Numbered from the stretch's first letter, positions 45,554 through 58,300 are shown. The stretch: DNA of 64,000 nucleotides from Zantedeschia hybrid cultivar (GCA_030544215.1 JARZZO010000013.1:29805229-29869228), one strand, 5' to 3'. Translations and numbers: made by a program. The notes: generated from the sequence alone by a model not told the origin.

Positions 45554-47305
45554 ACTAGCCAATCACCTATATATTTTATCCCCATACACTTCAGATGACG
45601 CTCAAACACAACCTAAGATGAAGGCTTCGTCAGAGGATTTGCTATATTGTCGACTAAGGGAACTCTTTCTACTTTGACATCTACTCTGACGATGATCTCT
45701 CTTATTAAGTGAAAATGCCTCAAAATATGCTTCGACTTCGGATGAGATCGTGACTCTTACAATTGTGTTATCGCCCCATTGTTAGCAGACAACACCGAGA
45801 TAGGATTAGAGATGCTCGTAACTATGCCAAGGTCGGTGATGAACTTATTCATCCAAACTACTTCCTTAACAGCTTTAGCTATAACGATGTACTTATCTTC
45901 TATCGTCAAATCTGCAGTGGTTTCTTACTTAGAACTCTTCCAGTTCATTATCCCACCATTCAAGATAAACACAAATCTGGAGGTAGACTTGTTATCATCT
46001 AGATCTAATTAGAAGTTAAAGTCAGTGTACCCTTGTACCTCCAAGTCACCTCTTCTATAGACCAGAAACATATCTTTAGTCCTTCTTAAGTACTTAAGGA
46101 TATATTTTATAGCCTTCCAATATGTATCACCTGGATCTGTCCGATATCTACTCGTAACTCTTAGAGCATATGCTATATCAGGTCTTGTACAAAGCATGAC
46201 ATACATGATAAAGCTTATGGCAGAAGCATAAGGTATTATGTCCATCAATGCCCTCTCTTCAAGAGCATTAGGTGACTGCTCCTTAGAGAGAGAAATTCTA
46301 TGTCTCATCGGTATCATACCTCTTTTCAAATTTTTCATGCCAAAACTTTTGACAATTGTATTTATGTATATAGATTGGATTAAGCCAAGCATCATCTTTG
46401 ATCTATCTCTATAGATCTATATTCTCAATACGTTGGATGTTTCTTCCAAATCAATCCTAGAGAAGTTCTTTGATAGTCATATCTTTACATATGATAACAT
46501 CACTACATCATTCTCAATGAGTAGGATGTCATCAATATAAAATACCAGAAAAGTGATAGCATTCCCATTAGTCTTCTTATATACACAAGGCTCATCTTCA
46601 TTCTTAATGAAGTCATAAAACTTGATAGTCTCATCAAATCTTGTGTTTTAGCTTTGGGATATCTGCTTCAGTCCATAGATAAATCTCTGAAGCTTGCACA
46701 CTTTATCTAGAAACTCCTTAGATGTGTAGCCCTCAGGTTGTATTATATACCCTCTTCCTCAAGGTTTTTAGTGAGGAAGGCAATTTTCACATCTATTTGT
46801 CAGATCTCATAATCATAGTGTGCGGCAATGATGAGAAAAAACTCTGATTGACTTTATCATGGCAACTTGTAAGAAAGTCTCAATGCCTTGCCTTTGACGA
46901 TGTCCATTTGCCATCAACCTTACCTTATAAGCGTCAATTCGTCCATCTGCACTGATCTTTCTTTTAAACATTCACTTGCAACTGATGGGTACAATACTCT
47001 CAGATAGGTCTTCCAAGTTCTAAACTTGGTTGGTGTACATGGAATGTTTCTCAAAGTTCATAACTTCTCACCATTTCCCAGCCTTTGGGCTATCAATGGC
47101 CTACTGGTAAGTCTTCGGATCATCATCCTCATTATAGGACATACTTGAGTCTCCCTCACTAATATGTCTAACATATCTTTCGGGTTGTCTACGTACCCTA
47201 GAAGACCTTCGTGGTTCATGTGTGTACTCTTGAATAGGTTTAGAAATCCATGACTCATCTGATGAGTCAAGTACAGTCTGTGGATCTATAACCTCTTCTA
47301 GAGCT
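45554..47305 (-). pseudogene. Copia3 pol fragment (RT and RNase H)
   Basis: Minus-strand copia pol in several frames. The best stretch, 46395-46009, has SIYINTIVKSFGM, RGMIPMRHRISLSKEQSP, PYASAISFIMYVMLCTRPDIAYAL and ILKYLRRTKDMFLVY, all typical of the RT/RNase H connection in Copia1 and Copia2. The RT catalytic box reads YIDDILLI at about 46543-46520. Upstream, the Asp/Glu-rich linker EEV-DPQ is recognisable at about 47303-47275, where the element stops and SIRE gag begins. Downstream, RNase H runs to about 45554 before the purine tract. Stops are frequent. It is a fragment without gag or integrase. Confidence 0.85.
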
Positions 47306-47306
47306 G

Positions 47307-48458
47307 TTCAAGATGAAGCAGGAAGAGACAATCTCAAAGATGTTTGGACAACTCACCGAGATCACAAATGATATTAAAGCTTTGGGTAAGGAATACTCCG
47401 TCTCCGAAATTGTTAGAGAAGTTTTACATTCACTTCTCTCTTCTCGGAGTCCAAAGGTGACAATAATCGAGGAGGCGAAAGACCTTTCTACTTTATCTCT
47501 TGATGAGCTTATTGGGTCATTAATGACCTATGAGATTAACTTTAAGAAGAATAAGGAGGAATTCAAGAAGAAGAAGTCCATCGCACTCAAAGCAGTCCAA
47601 GGCTCAAGTGAAGGTGGAGAAAGCGATGAAGATAATGATGAGATCGCGATGATCACTCAACAAGTGAGGAAGTTTCTACGGAAGAAGAAAAAAAAATCCA
47701 AAACTACCCATAGAAGCCGACAAAGAGGCCACCACCGAAGGGGAAGGGGGAGTCTAGCAAGATGGATGAGATCATATGCTATGAATACAAGAAACCTGAA
47801 CACATGGGAGGAGAGTGCCCAGAGCTTCAGAGAAGTATAAGAAAAACAAAGAGAAGCCGAAGAAGAAGAAGGTTATAGTGTCAACTTGGAGTGATGAAGA
47901 AGGAGACTCATCCGATGAGGAAGACGGTATTGTCAACCTTTGGCTCATGGACCAAGAAGATGAGACACTGGAGGTAACCACCAAAATCCCACATTTCTCC
48001 TTTGAACAACTTCAATTAGTTTTTTAAGGCATGTATGCTAAATACAAGAAGCTTAAAGTGGCGAACATGACTAGTAAGAAAGAGATTGAATCTCTATGAA
48101 AGAGTAATGATTCACTTGAGATTGAGATGCTTATACATGATAATACTTCTCTCAAGAAAGAAAACCTTGAATTGTGTGAAAAAATTAACATGTTTAAGAG
48201 AGAGATTACATGCATGAAGAATAAAATTTGTGATCTCAAACTTGAGATTGATGATTTGCATGGGGCCCTTTCTAAATTTGTCAAAGAAAGAGACAACCTT
48301 AATGCAATTCTTGGAACCAATGTGGGAGTATTTCGTAAGGAAGGCATTGGATATGTCCCTCGACCCAAGAAGAAGTATGAGAAGACTTTTGAAAAAGCCT
48401 CAAGCTCAAGTGTTTCATTTGCAACTTGCAACTTTTGTAAAAGGTCACCATGTGGCTA
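47307..48458 (+). pseudogene. SIRE-type gag, N-terminally truncated
   Basis: Begins abruptly at the Copia3 junction with MKQEETISKMFGQLTEITND, the middle of a SIRE-type Gag; the N terminus and primer region are lost. KVTIIEEAKDLSTLSLDELIGSL is the Gag core. The zinc knuckle reads CYEYKKPEHMGGEC at about 47775-47816, with its second Cys changed to Tyr, and a frame change follows. Then come an acidic stretch (SDEEGDSSDEEDG) and a long coiled-coil-like segment (48127-48380; LKKENLELCEKINMFKREI) typical of this group, and a final CNFCKRS remnant near 48430. Two stops (about 48025 and 48098) interrupt it. Confidence 0.8.
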
Positions 48459-48506
48459 ATTGTTAGTTTAGGGGGAATGCTTCAAAAATCAAAACTATGT
48501 AGGTAC

Positions 48507-50068
48507 TATTAGGTCCTCAGGTTTCCCAGGATCACAAATGTAGCGGAATAAAATAAAATTAATTTAATTGTGATCCCTGTCCATTTCGATAAATAAAAAC
48601 CAAAAAATGAAATATGGTGATCGGTTATCACCTTGTGCGGATTCGAACCCGCTTTCGAACGGTTCCGTCGGTGTGATACCGCCAGCCGTGCAAACACCCG
48701 ACCTCTAGCAAAGTCCATGCAATCCTCCTCACAACGGATATCCTTACGTTCCTCGTTTCTCACAGCCCACGAACGATACGCCATTCGCCGCAACGACTGC
48801 CGCAACTCGCAGTCGATTTCCCATCTTATGGGAGTCGGAGAAGACTGCGGAGCAGACCCAGAGAAGGGGGTTGACTAAGGGCGCAGAGAGAGAGACAAAG
48901 GAGGGGGCAGTCGGGGTTGAGCAGCAGCTTGGCCTACTCAGCCCACTCACTATCTTTTATACTTACCACGAAGTTTTTCATAAAAATCTCGGAAAAGTAT
49001 AAAACCCACTTTTAATCAATCGCCTTGAGAATCTTTTGCGCGTGACCTCTATGTCCAATTACCAATCCAGTTAATGGCCTAATAACCCCAGTGACTCCTC
49101 ACTGACTTAATTAATCAATTAATAACTCATATTAATTAATTAATCAACCGAATTAATGTCGTACATTTAATTCGGTCGGGCCTCCGATCACGTCGGGTGC
49201 TAAGCAACACCGCATGAACCCGAAAGGTAATGGGATTAAGCAACCTACTTTTGGAACATTTCCGCTGACAGTTACTACGTTGATATAATCTTTTATTCGC
49301 ACAATGCTCTCGAGTCAACTCAGGGTATGGTGAACTGTCAAACCCTAACCGATTGACTCACTTGGATCGGATGCCGTCGTATAATATCGGAAAACTCCTT
49401 TCTCGATATTATTGTCTGCCATGGCCAGGGACTCCTGCGCATCCTACCTAGAGCATTCTCTCTTTTAGTACCGAAAGCGAATGATTCCTTATTGAACACT
49501 CAATTCCCTTCGACGGTATTCCATTGTACTCTATCTTTGGCTGTTTAGAATCCTGTGAATAGAGATCCGTAAACCAAAATCAAAGTACAAAAGTCCACCG
49601 ACAAGGTGTCCTTGGTGTCTCAGGTCCGAAGACCATCCATGTAACTGCGACAATAGAATCAAGCTGGTTGATGATTAGGTACATTACCATCTAGTGATTC
49701 AGTCATATCAGTTCAGTGAACTCATTCTCTAATGAGCACCTACAGATTCGCCTTAGTGTCTCCACACAAGTGACTATGAGTCAATCACCCTCATCATATG
49801 AGCAAGAAAAATATGTACTAGTCTAATCAGATATTTGATGTCCTTCTCAGATATCCTCCGACTATGAACAATTAAGAATATGTATGTATAAGTGATCAGT
49901 CTCATTAGTATGATCTCATCATAATCTGATCACTATTGCACATATTCACGGACTTCCTTATGAGACGATAATAAAACGAATTACACATAATGAAATAATG
50001 TCATATTATTAATAAATGAACGAGATTATATAATGTCATATTGGCTTATAGGCCACCTAAGACTAATA
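48507..50068 (-). repeat. copia solo LTR in the SIRE element (Copia2 family)
   Basis: A 1562-bp single LTR on the minus strand, almost the length of the Copia2 LTR (1553). It matches in order: the GTGCGGATTCGAACCC block (48636-48651), TATAAAA-type box, CACTGACTTAATTAATC, the CGGGCCTCCGATCACG block, and GGCTTATAGGCC at the end. Termini are decayed (TATTAGG...CTAATA). Flanks are GGTAC (48502-48506) and GGTAA (50069-50073), a target duplication with one mismatch. No internal region is present, so it arose by LTR-LTR recombination. Confidence 0.88.
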
Positions 50069-50073
50069 GGTAA

Positions 50074-50377
50074 TTCATGACTCTCTTAGACAAGTGACTA
50101 ACACTCGTGGACCCAAATGGATTTGGGCACCAATCAAAAGAAAGTGAGATTGTATTATTTTGTAGGTGTGCCTTGGGGCGACAAAGAGCACATGGTATCT
50201 AGATAGCGGATGCTCAAGACACATGACAGGAGATAAGACACACTTTACTAAGTTTAAAGTCAAAGAAGGAGGAGCCGTTACATCGGAGATAATGGAAAAG
50301 AGCAAGTAATTGGTATTGGTCATGTTGGTAAGGATTATAGTAAATCTATTGAGCATGTTCTTCTAGTTGAAGGTTTG
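50074..50377 (+). pseudogene. SIRE-type protease region
   Basis: Continuation of SIRE pol between two insertions. The WVP-type linker is followed by the retropepsin box WYLDSGCSRHMTG at 50193-50231, with the catalytic D-S-G intact. Then come a KEGG/DNGKEQVIGIGHVGK region and IEHVLLVEGL, which ends exactly at the next insertion (50377). A few stops and frame changes occur. The box is diagnostic of the SIRE/Tork side of copia. Confidence 0.85.
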
Positions 50378-51099
50378 TGAAGATATTCAAAATGTGCTAT
50401 TTTATTCAATAATATTATTTATAACATGCAAAAATCAGTGATGTAATTGCTAGAGATCGAAGACCTCAAACAAAATAAGAGTGATCACGCATGTGTACCT
50501 TGGATTTTCGGGAGTGATTATGAATCCTCACTTCTTCTTCTCCAGCCGACTGAGAAACAAGAGCCCCTTCTTTTCAACCTTTCACTCTCTTTAACGAATT
50601 TCAACGGGAAATGGCGAATGCTTTGCCAATCATCCAAACTTCAAGCTTTCTCCAATGATTCCTTGCAAAGAAAGACAATAAAACAAATAAAGAAATATAG
50701 ATTATAACTTGAATAGGTGTAGCATCTATTCTATAATGTAAGAAAGTATGCAATTAAACTAGCTACTCACTTTTTTCGGTCTTTTCTTTTACACCCCTGT
50801 ATGCAAGGGGAAAGATTGTATACTATGAAGTTTTTTTGTGTGATGAATGAATGCAAACTAATTTAAAAATGTGTTTTGAAGAAGCTAAGCAAAGAAACTA
50901 AGAAAAAAAAAGATTGAAAAGTAAGATTGGCCCCTCCGAAAGACACCACGACCAAGAACACCGTTCAAGGGGAATATGGAACCCTTGGAGAGAAGACGAA
51001 CACTAAAAATCAGATCAATTTTGTGCTAGAGTTAGGTCGATTCTCTCTATGGTGGAGCTCTCAATCATGCATTGGCCAACCTCTCCCGAGCTCCAACAA

Positions 51100-51134
<35 letters not shown>

Positions 51135-51668
51135 CAATTCTTGCAATAAATCAATAATAAATTAGTTTCATGGGCTCTAAGACTTCCTTGGAAGGAAAGA
51201 CCTGCTCAAATTCACCCTAAACCCAAATATGTCCATAGGAGAAAGTTTTCATGTGGATGGAACTCTCAAACAATAGGAACTAAGAAAATTAAGGTAGGTT
51301 CATAGTGTTCGAGTTTACGCAGGTGAAATGCATCATGTCGAGGTCATCTAAACATGACGTCTTTCAGAGAGGCCAAAATTAGAAAGAAATTTATAAAAAA
51401 TTCAGAGAGAAAGTTATAGAAACTTGAAAGACATCACTAACATGTGACGTGATTCAACAAAATATCAATTTTGTGAAAAAATTGATACGAAATTAATCAA
51501 GGCTAAGCTCAAAAACTTCAGCTATTAGTGACGTGGTTCAAGTTGTTCAATTAAAAATCCACAAATTTGGGTAAAAATCAATAAATTGAGTATTTTAAAA
51601 ACTATTTTGGGGCATTACAATGTGACATAAGATTTACTCAACATGAAGTAAAAGCTAGTGTGTCTACA
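50378..51668 (-). mobile_element. 1291-bp TG...CA insert, probably solo LTR
   Basis: Starts TGAAGATATTC and ends GTGTCTACA. It is flanked by a perfect 5-bp duplication, GTTTG (50373-50377 and 51669-51673). It splits one codon context: with the insert and one duplication removed, the pol frame continues from VEGL into KHNILSINQL. It has no coding domain. It contains decayed GACGT motifs (about 51354-51359, 51437-51441 and 51529-51534) like those in the gypsy-type LTRs, and a (TA)n run at 51102-51130. It is best explained as a solo LTR of an unidentified gypsy family; the strand is a guess from those motifs. Confidence 0.7.
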
Positions 51669-51673
51669 GTTTG

Positions 51674-54665
51674 AAGCATAATATTTTGAGTATTAATCAA
51701 TTGTGTCATAAAAGGTTATAGAGTTGCATTTCATTCCATGCATCGTTTGATTCTTGATAAGGATGGATACCTATGAGATCAAGTTTGTTGGCTATTGTTA
51801 TAACAATATGTATGTGATTTCCTTAAACGACGTTAAAGGTAAAGATTTTTGCTTAGTTGTTAATAATGTTGATAATGCTTTGCTATGGCATCGTAGACTA
51901 GGGCATTCTAGTTTCAGAGTATATTTAAATTGTCTAGACGTACCTTATAGTCGGCTTGCCTAGAGAGTTTTATGATAGTGATAAGATTTGTGATGCTTGT
52001 GCCATGGGTAATAATACTAAATCCTCATTTAAATATAAGAATATTTTATCAACTAATAGGCCTTTACAATTGCTTCATCTAGACTTGTTTGGCCCCACTC
52101 GGACGGCAAGTTTAGGAGGTAATAAGTATGGGTTTGTGATAGTTGATGATTATTCTAGATTTACATAGGTTTTATTTCGTACACATAAAAGTGATGTTTC
52201 AACAGAGTTCGTTAAGTTTTACAAGAAAGTACAAAACGACAAAGGGTGTGCAATTACCTTAATTCGGAGAGATCATGGAAAGGAAATTGAGAATTTACGA
52301 TTAGATGGTTTTTTTAGTGAAAATGGATTTGAGTACAACTTATGCTCCTCAAGAACACCATAACAAAACAGAGTTGTGGAGAGGAATATTGTATCGGTAT
52401 TGCTAGGACCATGCTTTGTGGGAATAATTTGCCTAGATATTTTTAGGCGGAAGCCGTTAATATCGCATGTTATATCACTAAGTGTGCGATGATAAGACCT
52501 ATTTTGCATGAGACTTCCTATGAGCCTTATAAGGGAAAGAAGCCGGTGATATCTCACCTCAAACCATTCAGATGCAAATGTTATATCCTAAACAATGGTC
52601 AGGACAACTTGGGTAAGTTTGACGCCAAGAGTGACGAAGGTATATTTTTTTACTATGCTTCTAATTCAAGAGCGTTCCGTGTATTTAACAAAAGGACTCT
52701 AGTAGTAGAGGAATCCGTTCATGTTATTTTTGACAAATTGTCTCATATTTCAAGAAGAAAAGATAATGATAATGATGACACCATAGAGATTCTTGAAAGA
52801 AAGATAGATAATCTCAACATCGGTACTATGGAACAAATGGATGATCCTACACAAAGTCCGGTGAGGACGTCAAAGAGGAACCACCCGTTGAGACACTACA
52901 AACAACACCCCGTGGACTAAAAGGAATCCCAAGGGCATGGAAGATTATGAGGAGCCATCCCAACGAAAACATCATGGGGGATCCTTCTTCCGGAATGCAA
53001 ACAAGGGCATCACAAAGGCAAGTTCTTGAATGTGATTATTTGGCTTTTATCTCGTAATTTGTGCCTAAGAACATCGACGATGATCTACAAGATGAATCTT
53101 AGGTCTTGGCTATGCACGAGGAGCTCAATTAATTTAAGAGAAATAAAGTTTGGTCACTAGTTCCTCGTCGGATGATCATCCTGTTATTGGCACTAAGTGG
53201 ATTTTTCGGAACAAATTTAGTGAAACGGGCATGGTAACCGGGAATAAGGCTAGACTTGTAGCCCAAAGGTATAGCCAAGAAGAATGCATCGATTTTAATG
53301 AATCTTATGTTCCAGTTGCAAGATTAGAGGCAATTAGATAGTTGCTTGCTTATGCTTGTTCTAAATGCATTAAATTATTTCAAATGGATGTCAAAAGTAT
53401 ATTTCTCAATGTGTTTTATCAAAGAGAAAATTTATATCGAACAACCCTCTGAATTTGAAGATCGTAAACTTCCTCATCATATTTTTAAGTTGTATAAAAC
53501 ATTGTATGGCTTAAAGTAAGCACCTAGAACATAGTATGATCAATTGAGTTCATTTTTCACTACGCATAGTTTCTCTAGAGGATTAGTAAGTGCAACTTTA
53601 TTTGTCAAAAAGTATGATAGTTATTTGCTTATTGTCCAAATTTATATGGATGACATACTGTTCTGAGTTACTAATGAGGATTCTTACCAAGAGTTTCCAA
53701 GCTCATGCAGGCAAACTTGAAATGAGTCTCATGGGAGAACTAAATTTCTTTTTTGGACTCCAAATCAAATAACTAGAAGATATGATTTTCAGAAGAATTT
53801 GAAATGAGTCTCATGGGAGAACTAAATTTGTTCTTTGGACTCTAAATCAAATAACTAGAAGATATGATTTTTATAAGCCAATCAAATATACACAAAGGAG
53901 CTTTTGAAGAAATTCGGGCTGAATAAGGCTAAACCACTTACAACCCCATTGGCAACATCAACAAAGTTATATGCGGATGAAGGAGGAAAAGATGTGGATC
54001 CAAAGCTTTATAGAGGTATGATTGATTCACTCCTCTATCTCGCGGCAAGTCTGCCGGATATACAATTTGGTGTTTGTACGTGTGCTCGTTTTCAAGCCAA
54101 ATCTAAAGAATCTCATTTGATTGTCGTCAAACTTATTTTTAGATATCTTGCACACATAATTGATCTAGGTTTATGGTACCCGTTCGGTAATGCATTTAAT
54201 TTGGTAAGTTATTCGGATGCCGATTACACCAGGTGTAAGTAGACCGGAAGAATACTAGCGGAACGTGTCAAATCCTTGGAAGATGTCTCATTTCTTAGTC
54301 CTCAAGGAAGCAAAATTATGTGGCAGTCTCAACCGCCGAACGGAATACGTTGTCGTCGGTAGTTGTTGTGCCTAAGTGCTTTACATAAAACACCAAATCA
54401 ATTATTACGGGTTTGATCTTGATAATATTTCCATTTATTGTGATAACACGAGTGTCATAAATATCACTAAAAACTCACTCTAGCACTCACGCACTAAGTA
54501 CATTGAAGTTCACCATCATTTTATTAAAGATCATGTGGCTAGGGGTGACATTGAATTAATCTTTGTTGACACCACACACCAACTAGCTGATATCTTCACT
54601 AAGCCACTTAGTGAAGACCGATTTTCAACGATTCGGTGTGAGCTTGGTATGTGTAAGCTTGGTTA
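51674..54665 (+). pseudogene. SIRE-type integrase, RT and RNase H, decayed
   Basis: Fragments in order across frames: GAG-pre-integrase (KHNILSINQLCHK, ALLWHRRLGHSS, then CDACAMGN, about 51676-52020), integrase core (LLHLDLFGPTRTASLGG; KYGFVIVDDYSRF at about 52125-52166), a GYAS-type linker (SNSRAFRVFNKRTLVVEESVHV, 52656-52725), RT (GTKWIFRNKF, ARLVAQRYSQEE, LFQMDVKS, YMDDILF at about 53643-53664) and RNase H/C-terminal (ELLKKFGLNKAKPLTTP, RGMIDSLLYLAAS, VSYSDADYTRCK at 54207-54242; ADIFTKPL-like end near 54590). Stops and frameshifts are dense. An 82-bp tandem duplication lies in RT. It is non-functional. Confidence 0.85.
53717..53880 (+). repeat. 82-bp tandem duplication inside SIRE RT
   Basis: Two copies, about 82 bases apart, of the segment beginning TTGAAATGAGTCTCATGGGA and ending near AGATATGATTTT. 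They differ at only a few bases. The unit encodes the RT MSLMGELNFFFGLQIK motif, so RT would contain it twice and out of frame. Confidence 0.85.
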
Positions 54666-54879
54666 AATTAGTTAGTTGGTTATCTAGTTAGTGTAGATTT
54701 CTTACTTGAAGTTTCCTTGAGTAGATAATGATGGAATGTGTTGAGTTATTTCTTGTAGTGCATTATTGTGTTTTTATTGTCTTATAATGTAAAGTTAATG
54801 TTTAAATATATTAGAGTAACTCCCATTATCAAACCCCTTAAAAATCCACCTTTAAATAGCCTAAGAGAGACTATTCTAA

Positions 54880-55140
54880 CAAGAACAGTCGACCGTTTTC
54901 TAGAACAGTCGACTGAACTATCAGCTAAAACACTTACAGAACCTATAGTTCAGTTCGGACGAATTCTCAAAGGATTTTCTTTAAATAGGGGTTACACCCT
55001 CTTCGTGCCCTAAGCCCTTTTCACCCTCTTTCACCCCCTTTCATCCTCTTTCACCCTTTACCCAATAGTCCCTCTCATTTTCATCATCAACCCTTAACCC
55101 TAATATCTCCCATCATCCTTCTACCCCTTCTTCCTCCCTC
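54880..55140 (+). promoter_or_regulatory. candidate internal promoter before the third ORF
   Basis: Between pol and the extra ORF: two GTCGAC motifs (GTCGACCG at 54887 and GTCGACTG at 54910, the motif that is clustered in the SIRE LTRs), then TTTAAATAGGGG (TATA-like, 54980-54991), then a long CT-rich tract (55011-55140). The layout resembles a promoter and leader. Transcription from it is inference only. Confidence 0.35.
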
Positions 55141-55372
55141 CACAATCCCAAAAGCAAGTGGTTCCAAGAAGGAATCTTACCAACACCCCACACTGAAGAA
55201 GGAAGATCCAAGGCAAGAGAAGACTCAGAGATCCCTCCGAAAATGAGAACAAAATGAGGGAAAATCAAGGAAGTGGTAGTGCCCCACCGAGAGAAGGAAG
55301 GTCCAAAGCGAGAAACAATCATGGTAATCGCTTCCTCCCTATTTTCCTAGTCCGAAGGTCGAGAAAGTTTTC

Positions 55373-58300
55373 ATGGAAAGATTTGCAAGTAGGAACATTG
55401 TTCCTCCCAACCGTGTGGATTTTGGTGATTTGAGAGATATTATATCAGACATTGTTGCTATTTTTCATTTGCAAGATTGGTTGGAGTTCATGACCGTGCA
55501 GCTTGATTATTATCTCCTATTGCTTCACCAGTTCTATTCCAATGTATTTCATGAAGGTAATGATCATTTTACCTTTGTAAAAAGAGTTAAGATTCCACTT
55601 AGAAAGGAAGACCTTTGTAAAGTAGTGGGAGTACGACATGAAATTAGAGTAATCCCGGCCTACTTTATAAGGAAGGACTTGTTGCGGGTGGTATGTGTAA
55701 CAACCCGCCACCTTATAATCGAGGATCTGATTACTAAATGGGTACCGAATCATTAATTTGGAACCAAACCAGGATCTAAGTAAGTCTGGAAAATAAACAA
55801 TAAACTAAGCTAAACATTCACATCGCATTGAATTGAAAGGAAAATGCAGGAATTAAAAGTTATTACAATGCGACTCGATACAGCAAATAATTACATATTC
55901 CAACAGAAAAGAAATAATTAAGCGTACATGCCAGAAATAAAGATAACAACTACGTCGGGGCATACCCCGGAACAACAGCTGACGGCGCGCGACTCACAGC
56001 AGTACACACCTCGCTAAGTCTGCCTGGAACCCTCACCTGAAAACCGCAGGGGTGAGTCTCAACGAAAAGACTCAGTAGGGATCCTTCGATCCCCACTGCC
56101 CACTCACACACCCACAAGTGTAAAACACAGCTGAAGGTACAGTAAACAAGTAAAGCAGTAATTACTACTCCTAAATCTCGATATGAATCACATGTATTCG
56201 AAATATATTTAACATGCATATTTCTATTAACCAATCTACCAGGGAACCCACAACCAGTGTCTCGTCAAAACACGCCAACCACACAAACGAAGGTGGGAAA
56301 CACCGACCCGCTGAGACCAAACAGTAACCCCTCGGATAGCACGCTAGCTACTTCGGTCCAATTGGCTCAGGTGGTTACTCCTTCTCCTAGCACGAGTGAC
56401 ACTCCACAGGTACCACTCCGACACCGGTACAAGCTAACCCCGGGGTTCACCAGGTGACCCTCTCTCACTAGGCGTCACCCCGCCACTGCTCCCACCGGCG
56501 CTGTGTCCCACCCACACCGACACAGGGTGACAAAGCGCTACAACTGTCACTCTAGGTCCACAATAGCACAAAACACGGCACAGTGCGATCTACTCACGAG
56601 GAATCCATCATCATCAAGTATAATTTAAAGCATGCATTTAACCAAGTAGTTTATAGTGTAAGCACATTTTAATGGCATGGATTAATGTGATTCTGTTTTA
56701 AATCGCGTCGCCCAAGGCCGACGCCATTCAAACCTCTTAAACTGGTTCATAGAAACTCAGCCTCAGAACCTGGCGTAAAACGCGTCGCCACAGGTAGTCG
56801 TCTTTTGAAAGGCGTCGCTGTCCCTCGTCGCCTGTTAGCGACCGAAAACAGGGATAGGCCATGGGGTGATTTCCACTAAAACGCGTCGTCGACGCAAGTC
56901 ACCTATTTAAAAGGCGTCGCTGTCCCTGGACGCTCAACAGTCTAGAGACAGAGTCTGTAAATGGGGCTAAATCGCGTCGTGGGTGGGCGCCGCCTTTCTA
57001 AAAGGCGTCGCTTCACCTCGACGCCATTTAGTCCCGACAGACAAGTTCTCCCCTGCGCTTCCCCCAATCCACGAGGTGGAATTCCTCCCCCAAAATGCAT
57101 AGAAAAGAGCACAAAACAAAAAGGGAAAGGAGGAGAACCTAACTACCCATTAGAACACCCAATTCTTCATACATGCACTTAGCGTTTTCACCTCAAAAAT
57201 GCCCCTAAAACATGCTTCAAACGCGGGAAAAACATGGTTTTAAACGAAATTCACTGGGAATCGTCACCCTACCGGTTACTTGAACTCCTCCAAGTTCCAA
57301 ACCGCCCACTCGTCTCGCCCCACGCCACCGCCGGTACCGCCGAGGTCGTCGTTACTCCACCGGGACGTCGGCCGCCGTCCGGAGAGAAAACGCCGCGGAG
57401 GAGGTGGTGGTGGTAGTGGTGGGAGTTAGGAGGTCGATGGAGTGGAGGGAGAGATGAAATGGTGGGAAGAAAAGAAGGAGGGGAAAGAAGAATCGTCGGA
57501 GCCGCCGGGGAAGAGAGGAGAGAGAAGAGGGAGGAGAAAATGAGGGAAAAGAAAGAGGGTTCGCGGGGTTAACCAGAAACTGGCTAAAACGCGTCGAGCT
57601 GCACGGATGCCTATCAGTTGACATGACGGGCCGTACTGACAGAGTCTGAAACACGTTGCTTATCCAAGACGCCGTTCAGACGACAAGACTGGCACCGTAC
57701 ACTGACAACCCAGGGTCGCAGTCTGAATGGCGTCGTCCATAGCAGACGTCGTTCAGACGACACGATAGGGCCGTACACTCGCGGCCCGAAGCCCGCCCAC
57801 GTGACGCCCACGTGGCACATCGGCAACCAAACTAAATGGCGTCTACCCAACAAGACGCCTTTCAAAAGGCGTCGTGCATCCTAGACGTCATTTAGATGAC
57901 ACTCCCCTGACCCATCAAGGCCCCAAACCAGGGAATCCGATCCAGAAACTAACCCGATAACTGGATCCGAAACCTCAGTCCTTACAGTATGTCCATATAG
58001 AAAGTTTTGAAAGCCTAAGCTAAATGCAAATGATTTCCCTCCGATACATAGACTTCTCGATCACATGCTTACTGTTGTCATCGTTCCTTAGACAAGAAGT
58101 CGAGATGAAGTAACTCATGAGCATTTGGTCATCTTATTTCACTTAATTAGGGGTAATCCATTATCATTGGTACCATTCACAGTGGATTTGATCCTCAAGG
58201 TGAATCGCACGAATAGGAGCCTCTCTTATGGATCCATCATCACCAAGATTCTACGCTACGACCGCGTAAATTTAGATGTAGAAAAGCATGAAAACATCCA

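Larger units (their letters stand above)
35930..47305 (-). mobile_element. Copia3: minus-strand copia fragment holding Gypsy2
   Basis: A minus-strand copia element related to Copia1 and Copia2. Only the 3' half survives: pol from 47305 down to about 45554, a polypurine tract (about 45541-45553) and a 3' LTR split by Gypsy2 into 45540-44876 and 36812 to about 35930 (about 1.55 kb in total, the family length). The gag, integrase and 5' LTR are gone, and at 47305 the sequence changes abruptly to SIRE gag. It sits inside the SIRE-type element. Pol has many stops. Confidence 0.85.

Noticed and set aside
51102..51130. (TA)n run as an origin or regulatory site
   Set aside because: Simple microsatellite inside an insert; nothing else supports a function.
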